From Plantactinospora sp. KBS50 (GTDB lineage Bacteria; Actinomycetota; Actinomycetes; Mycobacteriales; Micromonosporaceae): a stretch of DNA of 64,000 nucleotides. Shown piece after piece: positions 8,068 to 16,737 of this stretch. Positions within the stretch are counted from its first letter, which is position 1. Each line of letters begins with the position of its first letter. Location: the NCBI RefSeq assembly GCF_002285795.1, contig NZ_CP022961.1, positions 3,538,001 through 3,602,000 on the forward strand, read 5' to 3'. The notes under the pieces were generated by a model, which saw only the letters and a list, made by a program, of their open reading frames with translations, searched no databases and was not told where the DNA came from. Position numbers and translations under genes: made by a program.

Positions 8068-9321
8068 TCAGTCCGGCAGCCGCGCGGGTGCCGGCACCAT
8101 CGACTGGGCGAGCCGGCCCGCATACCGGGCCGCGGCGAACGACGTGCCGCTCCAGTAGGCGTACCCACCCTGCACGGCGACCGGGGTCGTGGTCAGCGGC
8201 ATGGTGCTCACGACGTTGGTGCCCTCCTGCCACTCGCGCACCCACACCCCGTGGCTGCTGTAGGGCGCCCGCGAGGTCGGCGAGACCCGGGCTCCGACGC
8301 TGACCACCGTGAGCGTCGGGTCGGCCGCGAAGGCGGCCGGATAGACCGGGCTGTCCGTACCGCCGTTGCCGGCCGAGGCGACCACCGGCACGCCCTGGTC
8401 CGCCAGGCGTCGTAGCGCCGCCCGGACCGGCTCCATCTCCTGCCGCGCGCCGAGACCGGCGCGGCCGAAGGCGGTCAGCACGACGTCGATCCGCTGGCCC
8501 TCGCGGACCCGGTCGGCCAGCCAGTTCAGCGCGTGCGCCGCGTTCAGGTCGCTGACCCGGCCCGCGTCGCTCATCACCCGCAGCGAGAGGATCCGCGCGT
8601 CGGGCGCCGCGAGCCGGACCAGTCCGGCGAGAAAGGTGCCGTGCCCCCAGTGGCTGCCGAAGTCCGTACCGCCGCCGTCCGGGCCGCCGCCGTCGGGGCC
8701 GTCGCTGTCGGGGCCGCCGCTGTCGGGGCCGTCGCTCTCCTCGCCGTGGCTGTCCTGGCCGGCGATCTCCGCGATGGGGCGCGCCGGCGTCCAGTCCTGC
8801 GCCTCCTGCCAGTACGGGTCGCCGTCGGTCTCCACCAGCCAGTCGTGCTCCCGCACCCCGGTGTCCAGCAGCGCCACCACGGGCCGGCCGGCCGGGAACC
8901 GGCTCGCCGGCCGCCGCGGCGGCTTCGGCGGCATCACGTGCTCGGGTGCCGGAAGCCAGGCGACGGTGCCGTGCCCGCTCTTGCGGCCACTGGCCCGGTA
9001 GTACGGGTAGAGGCTGCGCTGCACCCGGGCGTCGTCCTCCACGGTGGCCGCCGCACACTCGTAGTCGGGCAGGCACTCCGGCACGGCGGCGTCGGAGCGG
9101 CCGGCCAACCGGCGGCAGGCGCGGGCGACGGCCACCGGGTCGCCCGTCACGGGCAGTTCGACCAGTTCGGTGCCGGGTGCCGTACGGGCGGCCGGCGGCG
9201 ACAGCGGACGGCCGAGACCGGCCTGCGCCAGCAACCCGTTGAGCCGCTCGACCGTCTCCGGGCGCTGCACCACCCACGCCGGCGCGAGCACGACGTCGGG
9301 GCGGTAACGGCGATGGGACAC
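8068..9321 (-). CDS. S8 family (subtilisin-like) serine peptidase, probably cytosolic
   Basis: A 417-residue subtilase with a complete triad: Asp153 in VVALLDTGV, His227 in HWGHGTFLAG and Ser394 in WSGTSFAAARYAG, plus the oxyanion Asn319 in SAGNGG. The GTG start at 9321 follows GGGAGG four bases upstream. No signal peptide is seen, unusual for secreted subtilases, so it likely works inside the cell. An insertion between the Asp and His segments (residues about 195-220) is a run of DGPDSGGPD-type repeats encoded by a tandem DNA repeat. It is the first gene of the minus-strand run that leads to the sigma factor, CHAT protein, peptide and radical SAM gene. It might process one of these, for instance as leader peptidase; no direct evidence. 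Confidence 0.85.
   Translation of the reverse strand: MSHRRYRPDVVLAPAWVVQRPETVERLNGLLAQAGLGRPLSPPAARTAPGTELVELPVTGDPVAVARACRRLAGRSDAAVPECLPDYECAAATVEDDARVQRSLYPYYRASGRKSGHGTVAWLPAPEHVMPPKPPRRPASRFPAGRPVVALLDTGVREHDWLVETDGDPYWQEAQDWTPARPIAEIAGQDSHGEESDGPDSGGPDSDGPDGGGPDGGGTDFGSHWGHGTFLAGLVRLAAPDARILSLRVMSDAGRVSDLNAAHALNWLADRVREGQRIDVVLTAFGRAGLGARQEMEPVRAALRRLADQGVPVVASAGNGGTDSPVYPAAFAADPTLTVVSVGARVSPTSRAPYSSHGVWVREWQEGTNVVSTMPLTTTPVAVQGGYAYWSGTSFAAARYAGRLAQSMVPAPARLPD
8675..8755. repeat. Short tandem repeat inside the subtilase gene
   Basis: A roughly 15-18-nt G+C-rich motif, variants of GCCGTCGCTGTCGGGGCC, recurs several times. It encodes the Asp/Gly/Pro/Ser-rich insert of the peptidase between its catalytic Asp and His. 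Such repeats change copy number easily, so the insert is probably a flexible and variable loop. Confidence 0.6.
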
Positions 9322-9531
9322 CTGACCTCCCAAACGGTGCGGCCGATCCACTGCGGCCGGTTCACTCAAGCGACCGGCCCGCCGGCGCGGTCCGATGGTG
9401 ACAGTCGAGCACGTCGCACTGCCGCGGCCCAACAGCCGACCGGGCATCATCAATGGCCGTCCGAGGTGTATCTCCAGGGCCCGTCCGCCCCCTGCGGGCC
9501 GCGGGCGCAACGTCGGCACGACGCCGGTGGG

Positions 9532-11190
9532 TCAGCCCCGCCCCGACCACCGGCGCACCACGGACCGCGCGGAGCCCCGGGCGGCGCGGGCGCCGCCCAG
9601 CAACGCCCGGCCGGCACGGGCCGGCCCCGCGGCGCTGAGCAGGTCGATGGTGCGTCGGGCCTCCACAAGCGACCGCTCCCGCTCGGCGACCAGCCGCTCC
9701 CAGGCGTCCGCCGCGGCGCGGGCCGCGGCCAGCTCGGCCACGAGCCGGTCCCGGGTCCGCACCAGCTCGCGGAAGGCCGGCATGTCCGGCCGGCGCTCCC
9801 GCTCGCCGGGTGCGCCGGGTGCGGACCCGGCCGCCGGGTCAGGCTCGCGGCCGGCCGGCACGACCGGACCCGGTCCGGCGCCGGCCGGCTCCGCCGACGC
9901 CGGGTCCCGACCGGCCATGCCGGCCAGGATGGCGGCCAGCTCCGCCTCGCCGGTCGCCGCCGGCCACGGATGCGGGTGGTCGCCGGCCAGCAGCAGGGCC
10001 GCGCAGCGCCGCAGCGCCGCGGCGGGATCGCCGGCCGGCGCGAGCGGGACGAGACGGCCGCCGGGCTCGACGATCAGCCGGTCCGCCGGTACGCCGGCCG
10101 CGTTTCCGGCCTGCCAGTCCCGGAGCAGGTCGCGCACCGCCGGCAGGTCGTGCCGCAGGCAGGCGGTGAGCAGTACGCGCCACAGCGTCGGCCCGGCCGG
10201 CACGGCAACGCCGTCCGCCGCCGACCCGGCCGGGCGGCGCAGCCAGCCGCCGGCCGCCGCCGGCCGCAGCACACCCGTCGGCTCGGCCGTGGCCAGCACC
10301 GCCGCCGGTGGCTGACCGCCGGGCGGGTCCGCGCCGGCCGCCGGACGCGCCCCCGACCCGCGGTCGGGATCATCCGACCCGTCGTCGGCGCGGCGCCGGG
10401 CCAGCAGTACCCAGCCCGGCGCCAGTTCCCCGGCCATGCCGTGCCGCAGCGCGTCGGTGGCCAGCCGGACCGGGTCGGTGAGGACGGCCTCCGCCGGTGC
10501 GCACGCGACCGCCAGGGTGGACTCCAGGAAACCGGTGATCGCGGCGTCGGCCAGCACGTCCGCGCCGAGCAGCACGGTGGGCTCGTACGCACCGGGAAAG
10601 CCGGCATAGCTGTCGGTGACCGTGAGCCCGGCGCCATCGAGGTACGCCAGCACCCGGCGCAGACCCGCCGGCCGGCTCGGGTCGTACTCCTCGGGTGTGC
10701 CCCAGTCGGTGTCCGTGCGTTCCCGCGGCAGGGCCACCAGCCGGTGCAGGCCCAGCAGGTTCTCCATGCCGAGCAGCAGCCGACCGCCCGGACGCAGGGC
10801 GGCCAGCAGCAGCTCCAGCCCTTCCGCCCAGGGCAGTTGCGCACCCTCGGCCGAGGCCAGCCGGCGGAGGCCGTCGAGCGCGATCACGGTGTCGTACGGC
10901 GGTTGCGCCGGCAGCTTCTCCGGGCCGCCGCAGCAGACGGTGATCCGCGGCCGGTGCCGGTACCGCTCGGCCAGCGCGTCGGCGTCCGGCACGCCGCGCA
11001 CGAGCAGCGTGAGGTCGCCGTCGGGCAGCCCGTCGAGCAGGTCCGGGTGGTGCGGGCCGGCGACCAGGGTACGTCCGCGGGCCAGCGCCAGCAGCGGCGA
11101 CAGCGCCGCGCCGCGGACCGGTCCGGGCCCGTGCCGGCCGTCGAGATCCGACCAGTTGAGCATCTCGCCGCCGATCAGCCGTACGGTCAC
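9532..11190 (-). CDS. SAM-dependent methyltransferase-like protein, glycan locus
   Basis: A 552-residue protein. Its N-terminal 260 residues resemble a class I methyltransferase: RTLVAGPHHPDLL, RITVCCGGPEKLP, YDTVIALDGLRRL and LLLAALRPGGRLLLGMENLLG, which match the order of strands and the post-motif of that fold. The first glycine-rich motif is weak, so catalysis is not assured. The C-terminal 100 residues are a charged coiled-coil-like segment (VRTRDRLVAELAAARAAADAW). The GTG at 11190 overlaps the stop of the upstream gene (GTGA), so the two are coupled. Similar proteins occur in actinobacterial cell-surface polysaccharide loci; substrate unknown. Confidence 0.6.
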   Translation of the reverse strand: MTVRLIGGEMLNWSDLDGRHGPGPVRGAALSPLLALARGRTLVAGPHHPDLLDGLPDGDLTLLVRGVPDADALAERYRHRPRITVCCGGPEKLPAQPPYDTVIALDGLRRLASAEGAQLPWAEGLELLLAALRPGGRLLLGMENLLGLHRLVALPRERTDTDWGTPEEYDPSRPAGLRRVLAYLDGAGLTVTDSYAGFPGAYEPTVLLGADVLADAAITGFLESTLAVACAPAEAVLTDPVRLATDALRHGMAGELAPGWVLLARRRADDGSDDPDRGSGARPAAGADPPGGQPPAAVLATAEPTGVLRPAAAGGWLRRPAGSAADGVAVPAGPTLWRVLLTACLRHDLPAVRDLLRDWQAGNAAGVPADRLIVEPGGRLVPLAPAGDPAAALRRCAALLLAGDHPHPWPAATGEAELAAILAGMAGRDPASAEPAGAGPGPVVPAGREPDPAAGSAPGAPGERERRPDMPAFRELVRTRDRLVAELAAARAAADAWERLVAERERSLVEARRTIDLLSAAGPARAGRALLGGARAARGSARSVVRRWSGRG

Positions 11191-12131
11191 CGCGCGGTCC
11201 CCTCGGCGCGGGCGGCGGCGGCCGTACCCCGGCCCGGACCGGCCGGGTCGCGGGGCGGACCGGCCGGGTCGCGGGGCGGACCGGCGGGCGGCGGGTCCGG
11301 CCAGTGGAACAGCCGGCGCAGCTCGGCCGGCGGCGCGAGCCGGTCCGCGCCCAGTTCGGCGGCCGCGACCTGCCGGGCCACGACCGGGTCGACCCGCTCG
11401 CCGTGCAGGTCGGCCCACTGCCGCCGGACCCGTCGCTGGCCCCCGAACCGCGGATCCTCCCGTTCGAGCCGCATCGGATCGCCGTACACCGCCGGCTCGC
11501 AGCCGGCCAGCGCGCCGTACAGGATGGCGCTGCTGAGCCGGTTGGAGGCCACCCGCCGGTGCCGGCGCAGCTCGGTGAGCTGGCGGTGCAGGAACCCGGG
11601 ATCGAGATCCTGGTACCTGCCACCCCGGTAACCGTGGCAGATCACCCGGAACCCGGCCCGCTCGTACCGGCGCCTGATGCGCGCGGACTGGTACTCCTGC
11701 CAGTACAGGCAGATGGTGACCGGTCCCGGCTCGGTTGCCCGGATGGTCCCGATCAGCCGGTGGTGGTCGCCGTGCACGCGCTGGCCCTCCCAGCCGTGGA
11801 ACGGGTACCAGATGGTGCCCTCCCGGGGTCGACGCTCGGCCGGTTCCGGCTCCATCCGCAGCAGGTACGCCCAGGGCGAGCCGATCACGTAGCCCTGCCG
11901 GCGGCCCAGCGACCAGGCCCGGCGGCGGGTGCGCTCGGACCAGAGGAAGACCGGGATCCCGGGGATGAACTCGTGGTCGGCCGCGAGCCCGTCGCCGATG
12001 TTCCACCCGTGTTGGAGGTAGCCGCGGACCCGCGGTGGGGTGTCCGCGGCCAGGCCGCAGTAGCGGGCCAGGACACCGGTGTGCCCGTAGTAGTGGTTGG
12101 CGTGGTGCACGGCGTCAGTCCGAACTCCCAC
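11187..12131 (-). CDS. Hypothetical protein, possible surface-glycan biosynthesis enzyme
   Basis: About 314 residues. I recognise no catalytic signature, but the body is well conserved in style: HHANHYYGHTGVLARYCGL, RGYLQHGWNIGDG, GIPVFLWSERTRRR, IWYPFHGWEGQ and VTICLYWQEYQSARIRRRYE. The W-rich, HGW-containing pattern and a late ASNRLSSAILYGALAG segment resemble GT-B type or CDP-glycerol transferase-like proteins, only as a suggestion. Two GTG starts are possible, 12131 and 12110; neither has a strong Shine-Dalgarno sequence. The C-terminus has a GPPRDPAGPPRDPAGPG repeat. It is coupled to the methyltransferase-like gene by a GTGA overlap. Confidence 0.5.
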   Translation of the reverse strand: MGVRTDAVHHANHYYGHTGVLARYCGLAADTPPRVRGYLQHGWNIGDGLAADHEFIPGIPVFLWSERTRRRAWSLGRRQGYVIGSPWAYLLRMEPEPAERRPREGTIWYPFHGWEGQRVHGDHHRLIGTIRATEPGPVTICLYWQEYQSARIRRRYERAGFRVICHGYRGGRYQDLDPGFLHRQLTELRRHRRVASNRLSSAILYGALAGCEPAVYGDPMRLEREDPRFGGQRRVRRQWADLHGERVDPVVARQVAAAELGADRLAPPAELRRLFHWPDPPPAGPPRDPAGPPRDPAGPGRGTAAAARAEGTAR

Positions 12132-12304
12132 GCACCGTCGACACCGTCGCCTCCCGCACCATCGCCGTCGTCGCGGATCGGGCCGTGCCGGATCCGCCCG
12201 GACCCGTGCGGATCCGGCACATGATCCTGGCCGGGCCGCCTTTCGGTACGGTGACCAGCCGGCCAAGCCCCGGGAAACGGGCGGAAAAGCCGCCGCCACC
12301 CGCG

Positions 12305-12376
12305 GACGGGTGCTCGGACGCGCCGCCGCCGGCGGGACGGGTGCTCGGACGCGCCGCCGCCGGCGGGACGGGTGCG
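12305..12376. repeat. 31-bp tandem repeat in a divergent promoter region
   Basis: The unit beginning GACGGGTGCTCGGACGCGCC recurs with a period of exactly 31 bp, starting at 12305, 12336 and 12367 (third copy partial). It lies in the 258-nt gap between two divergent genes and ends only 14 nt before the start of the spermidine synthase-like gene. A role in regulation is possible, but a simple slippage product is as likely. Confidence 0.75.
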
Positions 12377-12389
12377 TAGATTGGGCCGG

Positions 12390-13040
12390 ATGGACGAGGT
12401 GACGACGGTCGACCGGGTCCGGACCGACCGCGGCGAGCTGGCGCTGCGCCGGTCCGGACCGCACTACGAGATCATCAGCAACGGCGTCTTCCTGATGGAC
12501 ACCCGGGCCGGCGAGTCCGAGCGGCTGCTGGTCCGGGCGGCGCTGGACGCCGTCGGCCCCGGCTCCCGGATGCTGATCGGCGGGCTCGGCGTGGGCTTCT
12601 CGGTGGCCGAGGCGGTCGCGTCGACCCGGCCCGCGCAGATCGTCGTGGTGGAGATCGAGCGGACGTTGGTCCGCTGGCACCGCGACCACCTCGCGCCGTA
12701 CAGCCGCAACGCGTTGGACGACCCTCGGGTGCGGGTCGTGGCCCGGGACCTCGTCGACTGGCTCGCCGAGACCCCGGACCGCTACGACGCGATCTGCCTG
12801 GACGTCGACAACGGTCCGGACTGGACGGTGTTCGACGGCAACGCCGCGCTGTACGGCCCGCAGGGGCTGGCGTTGCTGCGCGACCGGCTGGCCCCGGGCG
12901 GCGTGCTGGCGGTCTGGAGTGCCGCCGCCGCACCCGGGTACGCCGCCCGGCTGGCCTCGATCCTCGGCCCGGTCAGCGAGCTGCGGGTCGAGGTGCCGCG
13001 CGGCGAACCGGACGTGGTCTATCTGGCGCACCGGGTGTGA
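12390..13040 (+). CDS. Spermidine synthase-like SAM-binding protein
   Basis: A 216-residue protein of the spermidine synthase/fused methyltransferase fold. It shows SRMLIGGLGVGFSVAEAVAS (SAM motif I), QIVVVEIERTLVRWHRDHL (motif with the acidic Glu), RVRVVARDLVDWL, and YDAICLDVDNGPDW, where the usual Asp of the active site is present. The family includes polyamine synthases and many uncharacterised methyltransferases; the N-terminal tetramerisation strand region is short, so true spermidine synthase activity is uncertain. The ATG at 12390 is preferred over one 18 nt upstream because the conserved sequence begins right after it. It is convergent with the FAD monooxygenase gene, 16 nt away. Confidence 0.7.
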   Translation: MDEVTTVDRVRTDRGELALRRSGPHYEIISNGVFLMDTRAGESERLLVRAALDAVGPGSRMLIGGLGVGFSVAEAVASTRPAQIVVVEIERTLVRWHRDHLAPYSRNALDDPRVRVVARDLVDWLAETPDRYDAICLDVDNGPDWTVFDGNAALYGPQGLALLRDRLAPGGVLAVWSAAAAPGYAARLASILGPVSELRVEVPRGEPDVVYLAHRV

Positions 13041-13056
13041 CGCCGGGACCGTCGGC

Positions 13057-14261
13057 TCAGGCCGGGACCGTCGGCTCGGACACCGGGGCCGCCCAGTCGA
13101 TCGTGTAACGCTGCTGCGGGCCGAGGGTCTTCTCCGGGTTCATGGCGGTCTTCGCCATCACCCGCATGAGCACCGGCAGCACCGCCCGGGCCAGCGGGCC
13201 GGGCGCCTTGGTCCGGTTGATCTTCGCGGCCCGGGCGGCGATGGCCTCCACCCGGGTCCGGCGCAGCCCCTCGTACGCCTCGAACGCCGACCGGACGTCG
13301 GGCAGGTCACGCAGGCAGCGGGCCAGCTGCACGGCGCTTTCCACGGCCAGCGACGCGCCCTGGCCGGAGCTGTTGGACGGTGCGTGCACGGCGTCGCCCA
13401 CCAGCACCATCCGGTCCCGGTGCCAGTGCGGGACCGGCGGCATGATGTGCAGCGACCCGGACACCTGCAACGCGTCGGGGTCGCTGGTCCGCAGCAGGTC
13501 CCGGGCCGGGTCGTCGGCGCCGTACGCGGCCAGCAGCCGGCGCGTCCACTCCCGCGCCGGCACGGCGCGGGCCTCGGTGAGGCTCATCGGCCGGTCCTGC
13601 GGAAGGTTGACGCCCCACCGGGTGCCGCCGCCGGGCTCGGGCCAGTACAGGTAGTAGCCTCCCGCGCCGAAGGTGAAGGTCATGGTGCCGGCGGGGACGT
13701 CGACCCGGTGCGCGGCCACGGACTCGAAGCCGAGTACGCCGGTGTGCCGGGGCTGCGGCGCGTTCGGGTCGATGATCCGGCGCACGGTGGAGTGGATCCC
13801 GTCGGCGCCGACCAGGATGTCGGCGCTGGCCGTGCCGCCGTCGGCGAACTCGGCGGTGACGCCGGTCCCGGTTTGGTGCACGGCGACCAGCCGCCGGCCG
13901 TGCTCGATGGGCAGGCCCGCCGCGGTGGCCCGCTCGTGCAGGGCGCGGTGTACGTCGTTGCGGTGCACCACGCGCAGCGGTGGGACGCCCGCGAGGCTCG
14001 GCAGGTCGATCCGGCCGCGCCCGATGACCATCGCGGTGTGCTCGATGGGGGTGGCGCCGGCGGTCACCGCCTCGTCGGCGCCCACCAGTCGCAGCGCCGC
14101 GACCCCGTTGGGTGCCAGCGCCAGGGTGCCGCCCGGTCCGTCGGTGATGCTCGGGTACGCCTCGTACACGGTCGCGGCGATGCCCGCCCTGGCCAGCGCG
14201 AGCGCGGTGACCGGCCCGGCGATGCCCCGCCGATGATGATGGCTGTCCGTACGTCGGTCAT
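13057..14261 (-). CDS. FAD-dependent monooxygenase (frame interrupted at 14225-14228)
   Basis: Class A flavoprotein monooxygenase of the PHBH/UbiH fold. The start ATG at 14261 (MTDVRTAIIIGG, behind GGAGAGGGACATTCC) and the rest of the protein are in different frames. Adding one base to the CCCC run at 14225-14228 restores IIIGGGIAGPVTALALARAG, the FAD-binding GxGxxG, in a 401-residue protein. Further motifs are DILVGADGIHSTVR (the DG motif) and RMVLVGDAVHAPSNSSGQG (the GD motif), both intact. The gene is downstream of the PadR gene on the same strand and is probably co-controlled with it, as drug-inactivating or detoxifying monooxygenases often are. The substrate is unknown; a one-base sequencing error is the simplest explanation of the break. 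Confidence 0.8.
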
Positions 14262-14418
14262 GGAATGTCCCTCTCCTGTCGGTTGCGATGCGCGAACCGT
14301 CCCGGGAGGGCGCCGGCTATTCTCGTGGTTGCCGCCTCGTGCCGAGCGCCTGCCCAGGTGTGGTTCGAGGTCAAGGACCCCGGCGTGGTGTTGGCGCACC
14401 CGCCGGGGTCCGTCTTTG

Positions 14419-15066
14419 TCACTCCGTCGAGCTGGTCCTTTCCGCGAGCGCGGCGAACTCGGCCGGCATCTCGCCGGTCTCGTGGAACGTCCGCCACCCG
14501 GCCAGCCCCGGCAGCGTGCCCGCGTCGATCTCGGCGAGCAGCGAGCGGATCCAGTCCGCCTCGGCCCGCATGGCGGCCAGGTCGTACTCGTCCTCGATGA
14601 GGAACAGCCGGGGCACCTCCCGCAGGTGCCCGGCGAGGGTTTCCCGTGCCGCCGCGGCGTTGCGGTCCAACTGGGCCAGCCGGTCCCGCAGCAGGGCCGC
14701 GGCCTCGTCGGGGTGCAGCACGGGCAGCACCGACAGCCCGGCCCGGAACCTTGGATACTCCGGCTCGGGGCTGCTGATCAGCTCCCGGGCCCAGTCGAGC
14801 AGCTCGGCCCGGCCGGCGTCGGTGATCCGGTAGACGGTGCGCTCGGGCCGCCGGCCCTCGCGGACGCTCTCCACGGCGGCGATGAAGCCGTGTTTGTCCA
14901 GATTGCGGACCACCGTGTAGAGCGATCCCCATTTGATCGCCATGTCCTGATCCTTGCCCCAGCCGCGCAACGCGCCGGCGATCTCGTACGGGTGCATGGG
15001 GCGCTGGGCGAGCACCGACAGCACGGCCAGGCCGAGCAGGTTGCCGACCTTGCGTCGTTTCGCCAT
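14419..15066 (-). CDS. PadR family transcriptional regulator
   Basis: A 215-residue PadR repressor. The N-terminal winged helix is MAKRRKVGNLLGLAVLSVLA, then RPMHPYEIAGALRGWG and the wing VYRITDAGRAELLDW; the C-terminal half is the helical dimerisation arm (PVLHPDEAAALLRDRLAQL to the end). The ATG at 15066 starts directly before the first helix. A perfect 13-bp inverted repeat lies 15-44 nt upstream of it and is the obvious operator, so autorepression is likely. The FAD monooxygenase gene follows on the same strand and would be induced together with it by a small aromatic or drug-like ligand; the ligand is not known. Confidence 0.9.
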   Translation of the reverse strand: MAKRRKVGNLLGLAVLSVLAQRPMHPYEIAGALRGWGKDQDMAIKWGSLYTVVRNLDKHGFIAAVESVREGRRPERTVYRITDAGRAELLDWARELISSPEPEYPRFRAGLSVLPVLHPDEAAALLRDRLAQLDRNAAAARETLAGHLREVPRLFLIEDEYDLAAMRAEADWIRSLLAEIDAGTLPGLAGWRTFHETGEMPAEFAALAERTSSTE

Positions 15067-15080
15067 GGCACTCACCTCCG

Positions 15081-15110
15081 GACCACATACTCGCACACGA
15101 GTATGTGGTC
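15081..15110. promoter_or_regulatory. Perfect palindromic operator of the PadR regulator
   Basis: Arms GACCACATACTCG (15081-15093) and CGAGTATGTGGTC (15098-15110) are exact inverted repeats around a CACA centre. The site lies just upstream of the padR-like start codon, in the 68-nt gap to the preceding gene. PadR dimers are known to bind such ATAC/GTAT-type palindromes, and the placement implies autoregulation. Confidence 0.85.
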
Positions 15111-15134
15111 CGCAAGTAATCGCGTACGAGGAAC

Positions 15135-16013
15135 CTAGGTCCGGCCGACCGCCGCGTAGGTGGCGACCTCCGACCGGCCCGGCCGGTCGGCGGACTCCGG
15201 GCGCCAGTCGCTGACCGGCACCACGCCCGGATCCAGCAGTTCCAGTCCGGCGAAGAACGCCGCCACCCCGGCCTCGGTCCGCGGCCAGACATCCACCTGG
15301 CCCTTGTTCCCCAGCGCCGCGAACCGGACGGCCGTCTCGGGATCGACGAAATCGCTCGTGCCGTGCGTGGCCACCAGGTAGCTGCCCGGCGGCACCGCCC
15401 GGAGCAGGTCCGCCACGATCCGGTGCGCCTGCTGGTCGTCCCGGATGAAGTGCAGCACCGCGATCAACAGGATCGCCACCGGCTCCCGCAGGTCCAGCGT
15501 CTCGGCCAGCTCCGGAGACTCCAGGATGGACGCCGGCTCGCGCAGGTCGGCGTCCAGGTACCGGGTCGCGCCCTCCGGCGTGCCCACCATCAACGCCCGG
15601 GCGTGCGCGAGCACCATCGGATCGTTGTCCACGTACAGCACCCGGGACTCCGGCGCCACGGCCTGCGCCACCTCGTGCGTGTTGGCCGGGGCCGGCAGGC
15701 CGGCGCCGATGTCCAGGAACTGCCGGATGCCGGCCGTGCCGGCCAGGTAGCGGATGGCCCGGCCGTGGAAGGCGCGGCCCTCCCGGGCGGCGGTGCGGAT
15801 CGGGGGATACACCGCGGCGATCCGGTCGCCGGAGTCCCGGTCCACCTGGAAATGGTCCTTGCCACCCAGCCAGTAGTTCCAGCGGCGGGCCGGGGAGACC
15901 GTGTGGGAATCCAGCCGGCGGTCCGGTGCGGTCTGGTCGGCGTCGCTCGTGGGCGGCACGGCGGTCCTCCGGAGACGGTGCGGACGGATGGCAGCGCTGC
16001 TCATGCTATCCAT
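15135..16013 (-). CDS. SAM-dependent methyltransferase, DUF574 type
   Basis: A 292-residue protein of the actinobacterial S-adenosyl-methionine methyltransferase family formerly called DUF574. Characteristic segments are SPARRWNYWLGGKDHFQVDR near residue 40, RQFLDIGAGLPAPANTHEVA (SAM-binding motif I), SRVLYVDNDPMVLAHARAL and PVAILLIAVLHFIRDD. Members are often duplicated in these genomes and their targets are not known. Start at 16013; an alternative ATG lies nine bases inside. The gene precedes the PadR gene on the same strand, but the PadR operator lies between them, so the two may be transcribed separately. Confidence 0.85.
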   Translation of the reverse strand: MDSMSSAAIRPHRLRRTAVPPTSDADQTAPDRRLDSHTVSPARRWNYWLGGKDHFQVDRDSGDRIAAVYPPIRTAAREGRAFHGRAIRYLAGTAGIRQFLDIGAGLPAPANTHEVAQAVAPESRVLYVDNDPMVLAHARALMVGTPEGATRYLDADLREPASILESPELAETLDLREPVAILLIAVLHFIRDDQQAHRIVADLLRAVPPGSYLVATHGTSDFVDPETAVRFAALGNKGQVDVWPRTEAGVAAFFAGLELLDPGVVPVSDWRPESADRPGRSEVATYAAVGRT

Positions 16014-16182
16014 CCGGTTCGCCCCGCCCACGCCGGCACGGTCGCCGACCGGCGACCGCAGCGGCGCCGTCCCGATCCCGCGCCGCGCCGGAACGGTCAG
16101 CGCATGCCGGCCGGCGCCGCGTTGCCGGGCAACGCGGCGCCGGCCGGTGGCGTCACGCCGTACCGCGTCACGAGGTTTCTCG

Positions 16183-16461
16183 TCACGAGGTCCGGCGGCG
16201 CGTGCTGTTACGCAGCGCGGCCCGCCGCTCCGCCAACTCGTCCGCCCCGATCTCACCGCGGGCGAACCGCTCGGCCAGGGTGCGCTCGGCCGCGGCCCGC
16301 GCCTGTTGTCCCGGTGAGCGCCGGTACGCCAGGTAGCCGATCGCACCCAGCAGCACGGCCCAGAACAGGATGGGGAAGATGATCCACCAGCCCGGTCCGT
16401 GGCCGGCCCACGGGCCGCCGTTCCACGCCGGGTGTCCGTACGCCATCAGCAGTGTCGCCAT
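16183..16461 (-). CDS. Small membrane protein with SHOCT domain
   Basis: A 92-residue protein. A hydrophobic segment, GWWIIFPILFWAVLLGAIGYL, spans the membrane near residues 23-43, followed by a charged linker and a C-terminal SHOCT motif, AERTLAERFARGEIGADELA. SHOCT domains are short helical modules at the end of many small membrane proteins and may mediate oligomerisation. The start at 16461 follows AGGGAGACGACG, a good ribosome-binding site. It diverges from the lipoprotein gene 276 nt away. Confidence 0.8.
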   Translation of the reverse strand: MATLLMAYGHPAWNGGPWAGHGPGWWIIFPILFWAVLLGAIGYLAYRRSPGQQARAAAERTLAERFARGEIGADELAERRAALRNSTRRRTS

Positions 16462-16737
16462 CGTCGTCTCCCTCTCGACCCACCGGGCTCCGCGCTCGGA
16501 TACCACCCATCGTCACCGTCCGAGGCGGTGGCGACGTCCGTCCGAGGACGACACCTGCGGTACGTCGCCGGTCGCAGCGGGCGCGGTCGATCCGCAACAC
16601 CGGCATCACGGACGGCGCACCCCGGCACCGCGCCCGCCACGCCCGGCGGCGCGGGGTGGTGGACCGGCTCGGCTAGCATCGTGGGCCGTTCACAGCTTTC
16701 GTTGAGCCCACACCCAACATCGGGGGGAACCCACCCA

